The notes under the pieces: generated by a model | What the model saw: the letters and a program-made list of their open reading frames with translations, nothing else | Database searches by the model: none | What the model was told of the DNA's origin: nothing | NCBI GenBank assembly: GCA_944358665.1 | Contig: CALVRP010000015.1 | Coordinates: 1-7,964 of the forward strand | Reading direction: 5' to 3' | Length of the DNA stretch: 7,964 bases | DNA from: an uncultured Bacilli bacterium | GTDB lineage: Bacteria; Bacillota_I; Bacilli_A; RF39; UBA660 | Part shown: positions 1-5,136 of the stretch, one piece after another | Layout of the letters: every line of letters begins with the position of its first letter | Position numbering within the stretch: the stretch's first letter is position 1 | Position numbers and translations under genes: made by a program

Positions 1-528
1 AGACCTATTAAAGTTCTTAATTTGTTTGCTTATACTGGGGCGGCTTCTATGGCTTGTGCGAAAGCGGGAGCCGAAGTTGTTCAAGTAGATGCTTCTAAAG
101 GTATGACTTTATGGGCTAAAGAAAACATGAAATTATGTGGCTTAGAAGATGCTAAGATAAGATTTATTGTTGATGACTGTTTAAAATTTGTTCAAAGAGA
201 ATACCGTAGGGGCCATAAATATGATGCGATTGTTATGGATCCACCTAGTTATGGTCGAGGGCCCAATAAAGAAGTTTGGAAATTTGAAAAAAATATGGCA
301 GTATTATTTGAAAATATTTTAAAAATATTAAGTGATAAGCCTTTATTTTTCTTGATTAATTCTTATACTACAGGTATTTCTAGTATTGTTTTAGGTAATA
401 TGCTTAAAATGGGAATGAAAGATTATCCGAATGGCAAAGTTGAAACTGGTGAAGTGGGCCTGAAAGTAAGTAAAAATGATTTGATTTTACCTTGTGGTAT
501 TTATGGAAGATGGGAATCTAATGATTAA
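1..528 (+). CDS. Class I SAM-dependent rRNA-type methyltransferase (5' partial)
   Basis: The frame is open from base 1, so the gene starts before the window; 175 C-terminal residues are present. Motif I, NLFAYTGAAS, at about residues 7-16 is the SAM-binding loop. It is followed by an acidic position in VVQVDAS that would contact the ribose, and then by motif IV, DPPSYGRG (codons from base 238), the catalytic DPP(S/F)Y-type motif. This combination is characteristic of the RlmI/RlmK-like family (PF10672), which methylates rRNA bases in the cytoplasm, usually cytosine C5 or guanine N7. The exact target base cannot be read from this fragment, and the missing N-terminus would hold any RNA-binding domain. 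The TTG at 22 lies inside motif I, so it is not a real start. The stop overlaps the start of the pseudouridine synthase gene, suggesting translational coupling of two RNA-modification enzymes. The family call is firm; the substrate is unknown. Confidence 0.88.
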   Translation, partial: RPIKVLNLFAYTGAASMACAKAGAEVVQVDASKGMTLWAKENMKLCGLEDAKIRFIVDDCLKFVQREYRRGHKYDAIVMDPPSYGRGPNKEVWKFEKNMAVLFENILKILSDKPLFFLINSYTTGISSIVLGNMLKMGMKDYPNGKVETGEVGLKVSKNDLILPCGIYGRWESND

Positions 529-1189
529 TATTCTTTATGAAGATAATCATTTATTAGTTGTAGAAAAGCCGATAAATGTTCCCGTTCAAAAAGATAGTTC
601 TAATGACGAAGATTTACTTAGCATACTTAAAAAATATTTAAAAGAAAAATATCATAAACCAGGAAATGTTTATTTGGGGTTAGTTCATAGATTAGATAGG
701 CCAGTAGGCGGAGTTATGGTTTTTGCGAAAACTAGTAAAGCAGCTAGTCGTTTGAGCCAGCAAGTAGTAGATAGGACATTAAAGAAAACATATATGGCGG
801 TAGTTAGAGATAATATTAAGGATAAAGGAACTTTTACTGACAAACTACTCAAAGATAGTAAAAAAAATATGGTTAGAGTAGATGATGATGGTAAAGAAGC
901 TAAACTTAGTTATCAGCGCCTTGATTATAAGGATAATTTATCTTTAGTGAAAATAAATTTAGAAACGGGTAGGCCACATCAGATTAGAGTGCAGTTTGCC
1001 TCAAGGGGTTATCCTTTATTGGGAGATCAAAAATATGGAAAAGATATGCCTAAAATACCTATTGCTTTATTTGCTAAAAGATTAGAATTTAAGCATCCCG
1101 TTACCAAAGAAAAAATGAGTTTTGAACTACCACTGCCTAATAGATACCCGTTTAATTTATTTAATAATATAAAAAGTGAAAAAAATTAA
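521..1189 (+). CDS. RluA-family RNA pseudouridine synthase
   Basis: This 222-residue protein isomerises uridine to pseudouridine in rRNA or tRNA. The family signature HRLDRPVGG lies at residues 56-64, and Asp59 is the catalytic nucleophile. A second core motif, GRPHQIR, is at residues 150-156, and the opening NILYEDNHLLVVEKP is the usual first strand and turn of the catalytic fold. There is no N-terminal S4 RNA-binding domain, so it is a short, catalytic-domain-only member; the position modified (RluA-, RluC- or RluD-like) cannot be assigned. I chose ATG 521 because the protein begins directly at the conserved strand and a purine-rich GGAAGATGGG lies just upstream. In-frame GTG 494 and ATG 503 would add unconserved residues inside the upstream gene. 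It overlaps the methyltransferase by 8 bp and ends inside its own terminator. Confidence 0.9.
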   Translation: MINILYEDNHLLVVEKPINVPVQKDSSNDEDLLSILKKYLKEKYHKPGNVYLGLVHRLDRPVGGVMVFAKTSKAASRLSQQVVDRTLKKTYMAVVRDNIKDKGTFTDKLLKDSKKNMVRVDDDGKEAKLSYQRLDYKDNLSLVKINLETGRPHQIRVQFASRGYPLLGDQKYGKDMPKIPIALFAKRLEFKHPVTKEKMSFELPLPNRYPFNLFNNIKSEKN

Positions 1190-1206
1190 AAATTTTCACT
1201 TTTTTT
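1171..1206 (+). terminator. Intrinsic terminator of the methyltransferase-pseudouridine synthase operon
   Basis: A perfect 12-bp inverted repeat pairs AAAAAGTGAAAA (1171-1182) with TTTTCACTTTTT (1193-1204) around a 10-nt A/T loop, and ends in a run of seven T (1200-1206). The stem is A/U rich with a GUG/CAC core. The 5' arm starts 16 nt before the TAA at 1187, so the hairpin is partly coding. The A-run/T-run symmetry could let it act in both directions. Confidence 0.75.
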
Positions 1207-1230
1207 AAAGGGTTTTTCTTTTTTTTGTCG

Positions 1231-1236
1231 TATGAT
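1231..1236 (+). promoter_or_regulatory. Possible -10 element for the adhesin-sortase unit
   Basis: TATGAT followed by further AT alternation (to about 1243) is the only -10-like element between the preceding terminator and the adhesin gene. No convincing -35 hexamer is present at 16-18 bp spacing: the region upstream is the terminator T-tract and AAAGGG. The promoter may be weak, activator-dependent, or recognised through an upstream T-tract. A promoter is needed here because of the terminator, but its exact position is uncertain. Confidence 0.4.
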
Positions 1237-1248
1237 ATATATAGGGGC

Positions 1249-1261
1249 TGGTAATTTACCA
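1249..1261 (+). repeat. Short inverted repeat upstream of the adhesin gene (possible operator)
   Basis: TGGTAA-T-TTACCA is a perfect 6-bp inverted repeat with one central base, placed just downstream of the possible -10 element and 13 nt before the AAGGAGG ribosome binding site (1276-1282). It could be a repressor site covering the initial transcribed region. A one-base loop makes an RNA hairpin less likely than a protein site. It could also be chance. Confidence 0.3.
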
Positions 1262-1286
1262 AAGAAAGTTATTAGAAGGAGGTTTT

Positions 1287-2216
1287 ATGTTTAAGAAAAT
1301 AACTTTACTTTTATTCAGTTCTTTGGTAATATTTGCGTTTACTTCTTCAGTAAAAGCCGAAAAAATATCATATAAAAAAATAGATGGGGTTTATTATAAT
1401 CAATTAGTAAACGGTAAATGGGAATCAAATTATGTGACTATGTTTTATTTTGGTAATGTGCTTGCTTATTGTATTGAACCCGGAGTTGATATTAATACTA
1501 GTGATTATAATAGTAGTAAGGATTGGAGCCAAACAAGTTTTAGTAAAGAGCAGCAAGAGCAATTAGAAAAAATAGGATATTATGGTTATGAATATCCTGG
1601 CCATCAAACACCGGAATATTATTTAGCCGCTCAAGAACTTATATGGGAAGTTAGTAATCCTAATGTTGAAGTTTACTGGTCAAGTGGTAAAGATGGTAGT
1701 GGGAATCGTTTAAATTATGATAAAGAGAAAGAAGAAATTTTAAGATTAATTGAAGAAGATAGTTTAAGACCATCTTTTAGTGAAAGTTTAATATCAGGTG
1801 AAGTTGGGGAAACATTTACAATTAATGATATTAATAATGTTTTAAGTAACTATAGTGTCTCAGAAAGTAAGTATCATGATTTAAAAATAGAAAATAATCA
1901 ATTAATTATTACTTTAAATAAAGAACTCGTGGAAAAAGAAAAAATAACTTTAACTAGAAAAAATTATGATAATGGGGTATTACTTGTTTATACTAAAGGA
2001 AATAGTCAAAAGCTAGCCACCTTAAGATTTTCTAGTCCAGTAGAAACATATTTTGAAATTGAAAATAAAGAAATACCAGAAGTTCCTGAAACCCCAGAAA
2101 CACCTGAAACCCCAGAAATTGTTAAAGTGCCAAATACTGGTATATCTAATAGCACTCTATTACCAATTAGTTTAATATTAGGCGGGTTTATCTTACGTGT
2201 TAAAAAAACATTATAA
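1287..2216 (+). CDS. Cys-Gln thioester-domain surface protein with VPNTG sortase signal
   Basis: A 309-residue secreted, wall-anchored protein. Residues 1-24 form a signal peptide (lysines, hydrophobic core, cleavage near VKA|E). Residues about 28-160 resemble the thioester domain (PF08341 type) of Gram-positive adhesins. YCIEPG carries Cys62 and LAAQELIW carries Gln116, matching the [YFL]C-hydrophobic and hydrophobic-Q-x-x-hydrophobic-W motifs whose side chains form an internal thioester able to bond covalently to host ligands. Residues about 165-258 look like a beta-sandwich stalk domain. A PET-repeat spacer (264-277), the sorting motif VPNTG (281-285), a hydrophobic segment and the tail RVKK follow, the standard wall-sorting layout. 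AAGGAGG sits 4 nt before the ATG. The next gene, overlapping by 20 bp, is a sortase. The spacer is very short, so the adhesin would sit close to the wall or be joined to another protein. The ligand is unknown. Confidence 0.88.
   Translation: MFKKITLLLFSSLVIFAFTSSVKAEKISYKKIDGVYYNQLVNGKWESNYVTMFYFGNVLAYCIEPGVDINTSDYNSSKDWSQTSFSKEQQEQLEKIGYYGYEYPGHQTPEYYLAAQELIWEVSNPNVEVYWSSGKDGSGNRLNYDKEKEEILRLIEEDSLRPSFSESLISGEVGETFTINDINNVLSNYSVSESKYHDLKIENNQLIITLNKELVEKEKITLTRKNYDNGVLLVYTKGNSQKLATLRFSSPVETYFEIENKEIPEVPETPETPETPEIVKVPNTGISNSTLLPISLILGGFILRVKKTL
2085..2120 (+). repeat. Two 18-bp tandem copies encoding the Pro-Glu-Thr spacer
   Basis: Two adjacent 18-bp units (2085-2102 and 2103-2120) match at 16 of 18 positions, differing only in the last two bases. 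Each encodes two Pro-Glu-Thr triplets (PETPET, then PETPEI). They form the low-complexity wall-spanning spacer of the adhesin just before its sorting signal. The near-identity at the DNA level, including third codon positions, points to a slippage duplication. Confidence 0.75.
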
Positions 2217-2769
2217 TAGTTTAACCATTATTTTTATTGTTATGGGGCTTTTTCTACTTTTTGTTAATACAGCTAAAGAAAAAGAAATTATTAATTCTTT
2301 TTCTATTGACAATAAATTTTATGGTGGACAAATAAATAAAGTCCAAGCTTTAGAAAATAATAATAGTTATTTAGGAATTCTTGAAATACCAAAAATAAAT
2401 TTAAAACAAGGTTTCTTTGAATATAATTCACCTTTAAATACTGTGGATAAAAATATTGAAGTAATCGAAACATCTAAAATGCCAGATATTAAAAATAGTA
2501 ATTTAATATTAGCTTCTCATAGTGGAAATAGTGAGATTGCTTATTTTAAGCATTTAGATCAATTGGTAATTGGCGATAAGATATATCTTTATTATGATAA
2601 TAAAAAATATAAATATGTTATTGATGATATTTATGATAGAAATAAAACTGGTTATATCGAAATTATTAGAGATAAAAATAAAAACACCATTACTTTGATT
2701 ACTTGTAAGAAAAAAACAAATATGCAAACAGTATTTATTGGTTATTTAGATAAAGTACTTGAATTATAA
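2197..2769 (+). CDS. Sortase (cysteine transpeptidase), likely partner of the thioester adhesin
   Basis: A 190-residue membrane-anchored transpeptidase. MLKKH plus a hydrophobic stretch (about 9-24) is an uncleaved signal anchor, leaving the catalytic barrel outside. YLGILEIPKINL (58-69) is a typical first sortase strand. His108 in LILASHSGNS and Cys170 in TITLITC are the catalytic pair. The usual Arg, about 7-12 residues after the Cys, is missing: there is no Arg at all in residues 171-190, and Gln177 lies at the expected place. GTG 2197 is chosen because it supplies the basic residues before the membrane segment and AGGCGGG lies about 10 nt upstream. The next in-frame candidate, ATG 2242, would cut the anchor in half. 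The gene overlaps the adhesin by 20 bp, so the VPNTG protein is its probable substrate. It most resembles small class D/E-like sortases, but the class is not certain. Confidence 0.88.
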   Translation: MLKKHYNSLTIIFIVMGLFLLFVNTAKEKEIINSFSIDNKFYGGQINKVQALENNNSYLGILEIPKINLKQGFFEYNSPLNTVDKNIEVIETSKMPDIKNSNLILASHSGNSEIAYFKHLDQLVIGDKIYLYYDNKKYKYVIDDIYDRNKTGYIEIIRDKNKNTITLITCKKKTNMQTVFIGYLDKVLEL

Positions 2770-2780
2770 GTACTTTTTTT
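2752..2780 (+). terminator. Intrinsic terminator after the sortase gene
   Basis: AAAGTACTT (2752-2760) pairs perfectly with AAGTACTTT (2768-2776) across a 7-nt loop, followed by T to 2780. The left arm and loop encode the last residues and stop of the sortase (TAA 2767-2769), so the terminator is embedded in the gene end. It closes the adhesin-sortase unit, and a -10 box for the next gene begins 11 bp later. Confidence 0.8.
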
Positions 2781-2787
2781 ATAATTG

Positions 2788-2796
2788 TGATATAAT
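2788..2796 (+). promoter_or_regulatory. Extended -10 promoter for the membrane-propeller gene
   Basis: TGATATAAT is a consensus extended -10 (TGn followed by TATAAT at 2791-2796). The -35 region 17 bp upstream falls in the preceding terminator and has no good TTGACA match, which extended -10 promoters tolerate. The 5' leader would be short, about 25 nt, and AGGAG at 2817-2821 lies 6 nt before the ATG at 2828. Confidence 0.65.
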
Positions 2797-2827
2797 GATA
2801 GTATATAGTAGGTAGTAGGAGATAAGT

Positions 2828-4420
2828 ATGAAGAAAAATTTAATAAATGATCAAGATGAAATTATTCTTTATAGGTCTAAAAAAGTTGGAGATTTAGAAT
2901 TTCAAGAAGAAAAAATCGATCAGGATATTTATGAGCGTATATCCAAAAGACAAATTTTGTGTGCGCGGCTTTTATGCACGAGTATATTTTTGTTTGCACT
3001 CGCTATGGCGTGGTTATTTGGGACTCTTTATTTTTTTGAAGACCGCGAACAAGAAGGAATATGGCTTTTAGGAAGTGTTTTGCTGTCAGCATTGGCTATT
3101 ATTGTATTAGTTATTTCCAAAGTTATAAAATCAAGAGAAGGTAAAATAAAGTATAAGTATAAAAATGAGAAGTATTTTTATATAGGGTTAATATTTTTAG
3201 CTTTAAGTGTTTTTGTTCTTTTTGGTGGCTTACCTGTTCTAGGTATCAATGCTAATATGTTTTTATTTTTTATCCTTTTAGGGCTTGGAATCGCTTTTGA
3301 AGTTTATCATGATAAAACTGGAGGAAAGAAACAAAAATTAAACTCAGTTAAAGAATTTATAATAGTTCTAATTGTCTGTTTACTAGCTGGATTTTTAGGT
3401 TTAGGCTTCAGCACGGAATCTAATGATGAAACAGAATTTTTTGAAAGATATTCTAAATCCGCTATGGTAATTTATGATTCAGAGGATATTCCTAATTTAA
3501 TCGCTAAAAATGATAGTGATTGGTATGTGTTTATTAAGGATGACCATTATTATGAGTTATCAGTTAGTAATAGTCCTGATGAATTATTCATTGTTTATGA
3601 AATAGATGATGTTACTATCAGCAGTTTACAGGTTAACAATCATTATGCTGTTTGGATTGAAGATAGTGGTGATAATCTTTCATATATTTATTATGATGTT
3701 GAAGAAATGCAGGTTTATGAGGTGGACGCCTTACCACAAAGTTCTGATTATCCCCAAAATTCTTATATAGGTTTATATGAAGATGGAATTTATTATGAAA
3801 TGATAAATTATGATAATATGACAGTTAATATAGTAGAATACAATATAACAGAAAGTACCCATAATATAATATATACAGCCGAAATGGCCAGTTATGAAGA
3901 GGCACTTTTTAGTACTTTAGAAGTTAATGACAATAATTTAATTATTACAAATTATTCTAATGGAGTTCCGGAAATTGTTCATATTAATTTAGATAAATAT
4001 ATGGAAGATAATTATGAACCAGAAGTAATCGGCTTAAACTTAAATGCTCAAGCAATTTATAAAGTATTTTACAAAAACGGCCAATATGTAATTTACTATT
4101 ATACGGATAATGACAATAGAATTGATATCGTAAATAGCGAGGGGAATATAGATACAAAGGTTTATACATTTAAACAAAACGAATATGCTTATAATAAGAT
4201 TTATCTTACCGATAAAGAATTATTTTGGCTAGAATCTGATTATCAAGGCGGTAATAGATCAGTAGATGATTATAATTTGCTGGTGTATAATTTAGAAAGT
4301 AAAAACATTCAAAAAGTGTCAAAAATATTTGATTTTGTATATGATGATAATAAGTTATATGGCCTAGGTTATTATAAAGATAATTTAGAGAATGTTAGAT
4401 TATATGAACTTTATAACTAA
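2828..4420 (+). CDS. Five-TM membrane protein with extracytoplasmic beta-propeller-like domain, function unknown
   Basis: I do not recognise a named family. The 530-residue protein has a charged cytoplasmic N-terminus (1-42), then hydrophobic segments at about 43-70, 78-102, 116-140, 143-160 and 176-197. Basic loops (KSREGKIKYKYK near 101-112, and HDKTGGKKQK at 161-170) obey the positive-inside rule and put residues from about 198 on the outside. That acidic, Tyr/Asp-rich region contains some six to seven repeats of about 40-50 residues with a strand-turn-strand look (for example HYAVWIED...LSYIYYDVEEMQVYEV, LFWLES...LLVYNLESKNIQKVS). These resemble TolB/WD40-like propeller blades, so a sensor or binding role at the surface is possible. 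It is a monocistronic unit with its own promoter, RBS and terminator. Its position after the sortase is not proof of a shared role, and there is no sorting signal or catalytic motif I can see. Confidence 0.75.
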   Translation: MKKNLINDQDEIILYRSKKVGDLEFQEEKIDQDIYERISKRQILCARLLCTSIFLFALAMAWLFGTLYFFEDREQEGIWLLGSVLLSALAIIVLVISKVIKSREGKIKYKYKNEKYFYIGLIFLALSVFVLFGGLPVLGINANMFLFFILLGLGIAFEVYHDKTGGKKQKLNSVKEFIIVLIVCLLAGFLGLGFSTESNDETEFFERYSKSAMVIYDSEDIPNLIAKNDSDWYVFIKDDHYYELSVSNSPDELFIVYEIDDVTISSLQVNNHYAVWIEDSGDNLSYIYYDVEEMQVYEVDALPQSSDYPQNSYIGLYEDGIYYEMINYDNMTVNIVEYNITESTHNIIYTAEMASYEEALFSTLEVNDNNLIITNYSNGVPEIVHINLDKYMEDNYEPEVIGLNLNAQAIYKVFYKNGQYVIYYYTDNDNRIDIVNSEGNIDTKVYTFKQNEYAYNKIYLTDKELFWLESDYQGGNRSVDDYNLLVYNLESKNIQKVSKIFDFVYDDNKLYGLGYYKDNLENVRLYELYN

Positions 4421-4445
4421 AAACGAAAAAAATTCGTTTTTTTTT
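4419..4445 (+). terminator. Intrinsic terminator after the membrane-propeller gene
   Basis: AAAAACGAA (4419-4427) and TTCGTTTTT (4433-4441) form a perfect 9-bp stem with an A5 loop and a T-tract to 4445. The stem begins on the last two bases of the TAA stop. It insulates the cad promoter, whose -35 begins 10 bp further on. The A-tract on the left could also terminate opposite-strand transcripts. Confidence 0.85.
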
Positions 4446-4454
4446 AATATTCAC

Positions 4455-4484
4455 TTGACAATTGAATATACATTCAACTATAAT
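4455..4484 (+). promoter_or_regulatory. Consensus sigma-A promoter of the cad operon
   Basis: TTGACA (4455-4460) and TATAAT (4479-4484) are both perfect consensus hexamers, spaced 18 bp apart. Transcription would start near 4490. One operator fills the spacer and a second covers the start region, so this intrinsically strong promoter should be tightly shut by a bound repressor and opened by metal. Confidence 0.92.
4462..4477 (+). promoter_or_regulatory. cadO: CadC operator O1 between -35 and -10
   Basis: TTGAA (4462-4466), six bases, TTCAA (4473-4477); the full arms TTGAAT/ATTCAA form a perfect inverted repeat. TGAA-N6-TTCA is the core geometry of the ArsR/SmtB 12-2-12 operators, as in the cyanobacterial smtB site. 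Its place in the promoter spacer implies direct occlusion of RNA polymerase by the downstream-encoded CadC. Confidence 0.85.
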
Positions 4485-4487
4485 TAT

Positions 4488-4507
4488 AGTTGAAAAACAA
4501 TTCAACT
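4488..4507 (+). promoter_or_regulatory. cadO: CadC operator O2 at the transcription start
   Basis: AGTTGAA (4488-4494), six bases, TTCAACT (4501-4507): a perfect 7-bp inverted repeat with the same TTGAA-N6-TTCAA core as O1. The centres of O1 and O2 are 28 bp apart. The right arm of O1 and the left arm of O2 also combine into a perfect 22-bp palindrome (4473-4494) over the -10 box. Two CadC dimers could therefore bind side by side. Confidence 0.8.
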
Positions 4508-4539
4508 GTTATGCATATAATGATTTAAGGAGGTAGATT

Positions 4540-4899
4540 ATGGCTAGAAATGAATTTTCTTGTGATTGTAATATAATTCACCAAGATGCAGTAAATGAAG
4601 TATTAAAAAAAATGCCTGATGAAAATACTTTTAATCGGCTTGCCGATTTATTTAAATTAATTGGTGATACAACAAGGTGCAAAATTTTATTTGCTTTAGA
4701 TCAAAAGGAAATGTGTGTTTGTGATTTGGCAAATGTTCTTAATATGACTAAGTCATCAATCTCTCATCAATTAGCTACTTTAAGAAGAAGTGGGGTTGTT
4801 AGATGTAGAAGAAGTGGTAAGGAAGTATATTATACTTTGGATGATGATCATATTGTTCAATTATTTGAAATTGGTTTAGAACATATTAACCACAGATAG
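4540..4899 (+). CDS. cadC: CadC: ArsR/SmtB-family metal-responsive repressor
   Basis: A 119-residue winged-helix repressor expected to bind the operators just upstream and release them on Cd(II), Pb(II) or Zn(II). The CadC hallmark EMCVCDLA holds Cys59 and Cys61 of the alpha3 site. The N-terminal arm FSCDC supplies Cys8 and Cys10, matching the paired N-terminal cysteines of plasmid pI258 CadC (Cys7/Cys11). A second, alpha5 site also looks complete: Asp102, His104, His115 and His118 keep the spacing of Asp101/His103/His114/Glu117 in pI258 CadC. The recognition helix lies in MTKSSISHQLATLRRSG (69-85), with the wing at about 88-100. AAGGAGG (4527-4533) is 6 nt before the ATG. It is the first gene of the operon and 14 bp before the HMA gene, so it represses itself. 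Cys47 and Cys89 are extra cysteines. The exact metal preference cannot be fixed by reading alone. Confidence 0.94.
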   Translation: MARNEFSCDCNIIHQDAVNEVLKKMPDENTFNRLADLFKLIGDTTRCKILFALDQKEMCVCDLANVLNMTKSSISHQLATLRRSGVVRCRRSGKEVYYTLDDDHIVQLFEIGLEHINHR

Positions 4900-4913
4900 A
4901 AAGAAGGGTGAAA

Positions 4914-5135
4914 ATGAAAACATATAAATTTAAAATTAAGGGATTAGATTGTGCGAATTGTGCAAATGAACTAGAACGTTCTTTACAGAAAATTGATGTA
5001 ATTAGTAATGTTAGTATTAGTTTTATGATGCAAAGGTTAACATTTGAATGTATGGAAGAAAATGAAGAAGCAGCTTTAGAGATAATAAAGAAAGTTATCA
5101 GAAAAGAAGAGCCTGATGCTTATATAGAAGAGTGA
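4914..5135 (+). CDS. Stand-alone HMA-domain metal-binding protein (detached CadA N-terminus)
   Basis: A 73-residue protein that is a single heavy-metal-associated domain. GLDCANC (residues 10-16) supplies the CxxC pair Cys13/Cys16 that binds soft metals, and about 70 residues is the normal size of the ferredoxin-like fold. It carries a number of acidic residues, including Glu-Glu pairs, as in Zn/Cd-type HMA domains. In most CadA/ZntA pumps this domain is fused to the ATPase N-terminus; here it is a separate gene placed directly before an ATPase that lacks one, so it probably delivers metal to, or regulates, that pump. ATG 4914 is preferred over in-frame GTG 4908 because GAAGGG (4903-4908) would then be a properly spaced ribosome binding site. 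It ends 1 bp before the ATPase start. It could be a metal chaperone with its own role; copper is less likely given the neighbours. Confidence 0.88.
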   Translation: MKTYKFKIKGLDCANCANELERSLQKIDVISNVSISFMMQRLTFECMEENEEAALEIIKKVIRKEEPDAYIEE

Positions 5136-5136
5136 T

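Noticed and set aside
494..520. Upstream GTG 494 or ATG 503 as start of the pseudouridine synthase
   Set aside because: These add residues outside the conserved fold and deepen the overlap; ATG 521 starts at the first conserved strand with purine-rich sequence before it.
3984..4169. Minus-strand 61-codon ORF inside the membrane-propeller gene
   Set aside because: Tyr/Leu-rich composition reflects the antisense of Tyr/Asp/Asn-rich coding sequence; there is no ribosome binding site and no recognisable motif.
5133..5135. UGA between the HMA and ATPase genes as a recoded Trp codon
   Set aside because: The two genes are in different frames, and other genes here use UGA as a stop and UGG for Trp.
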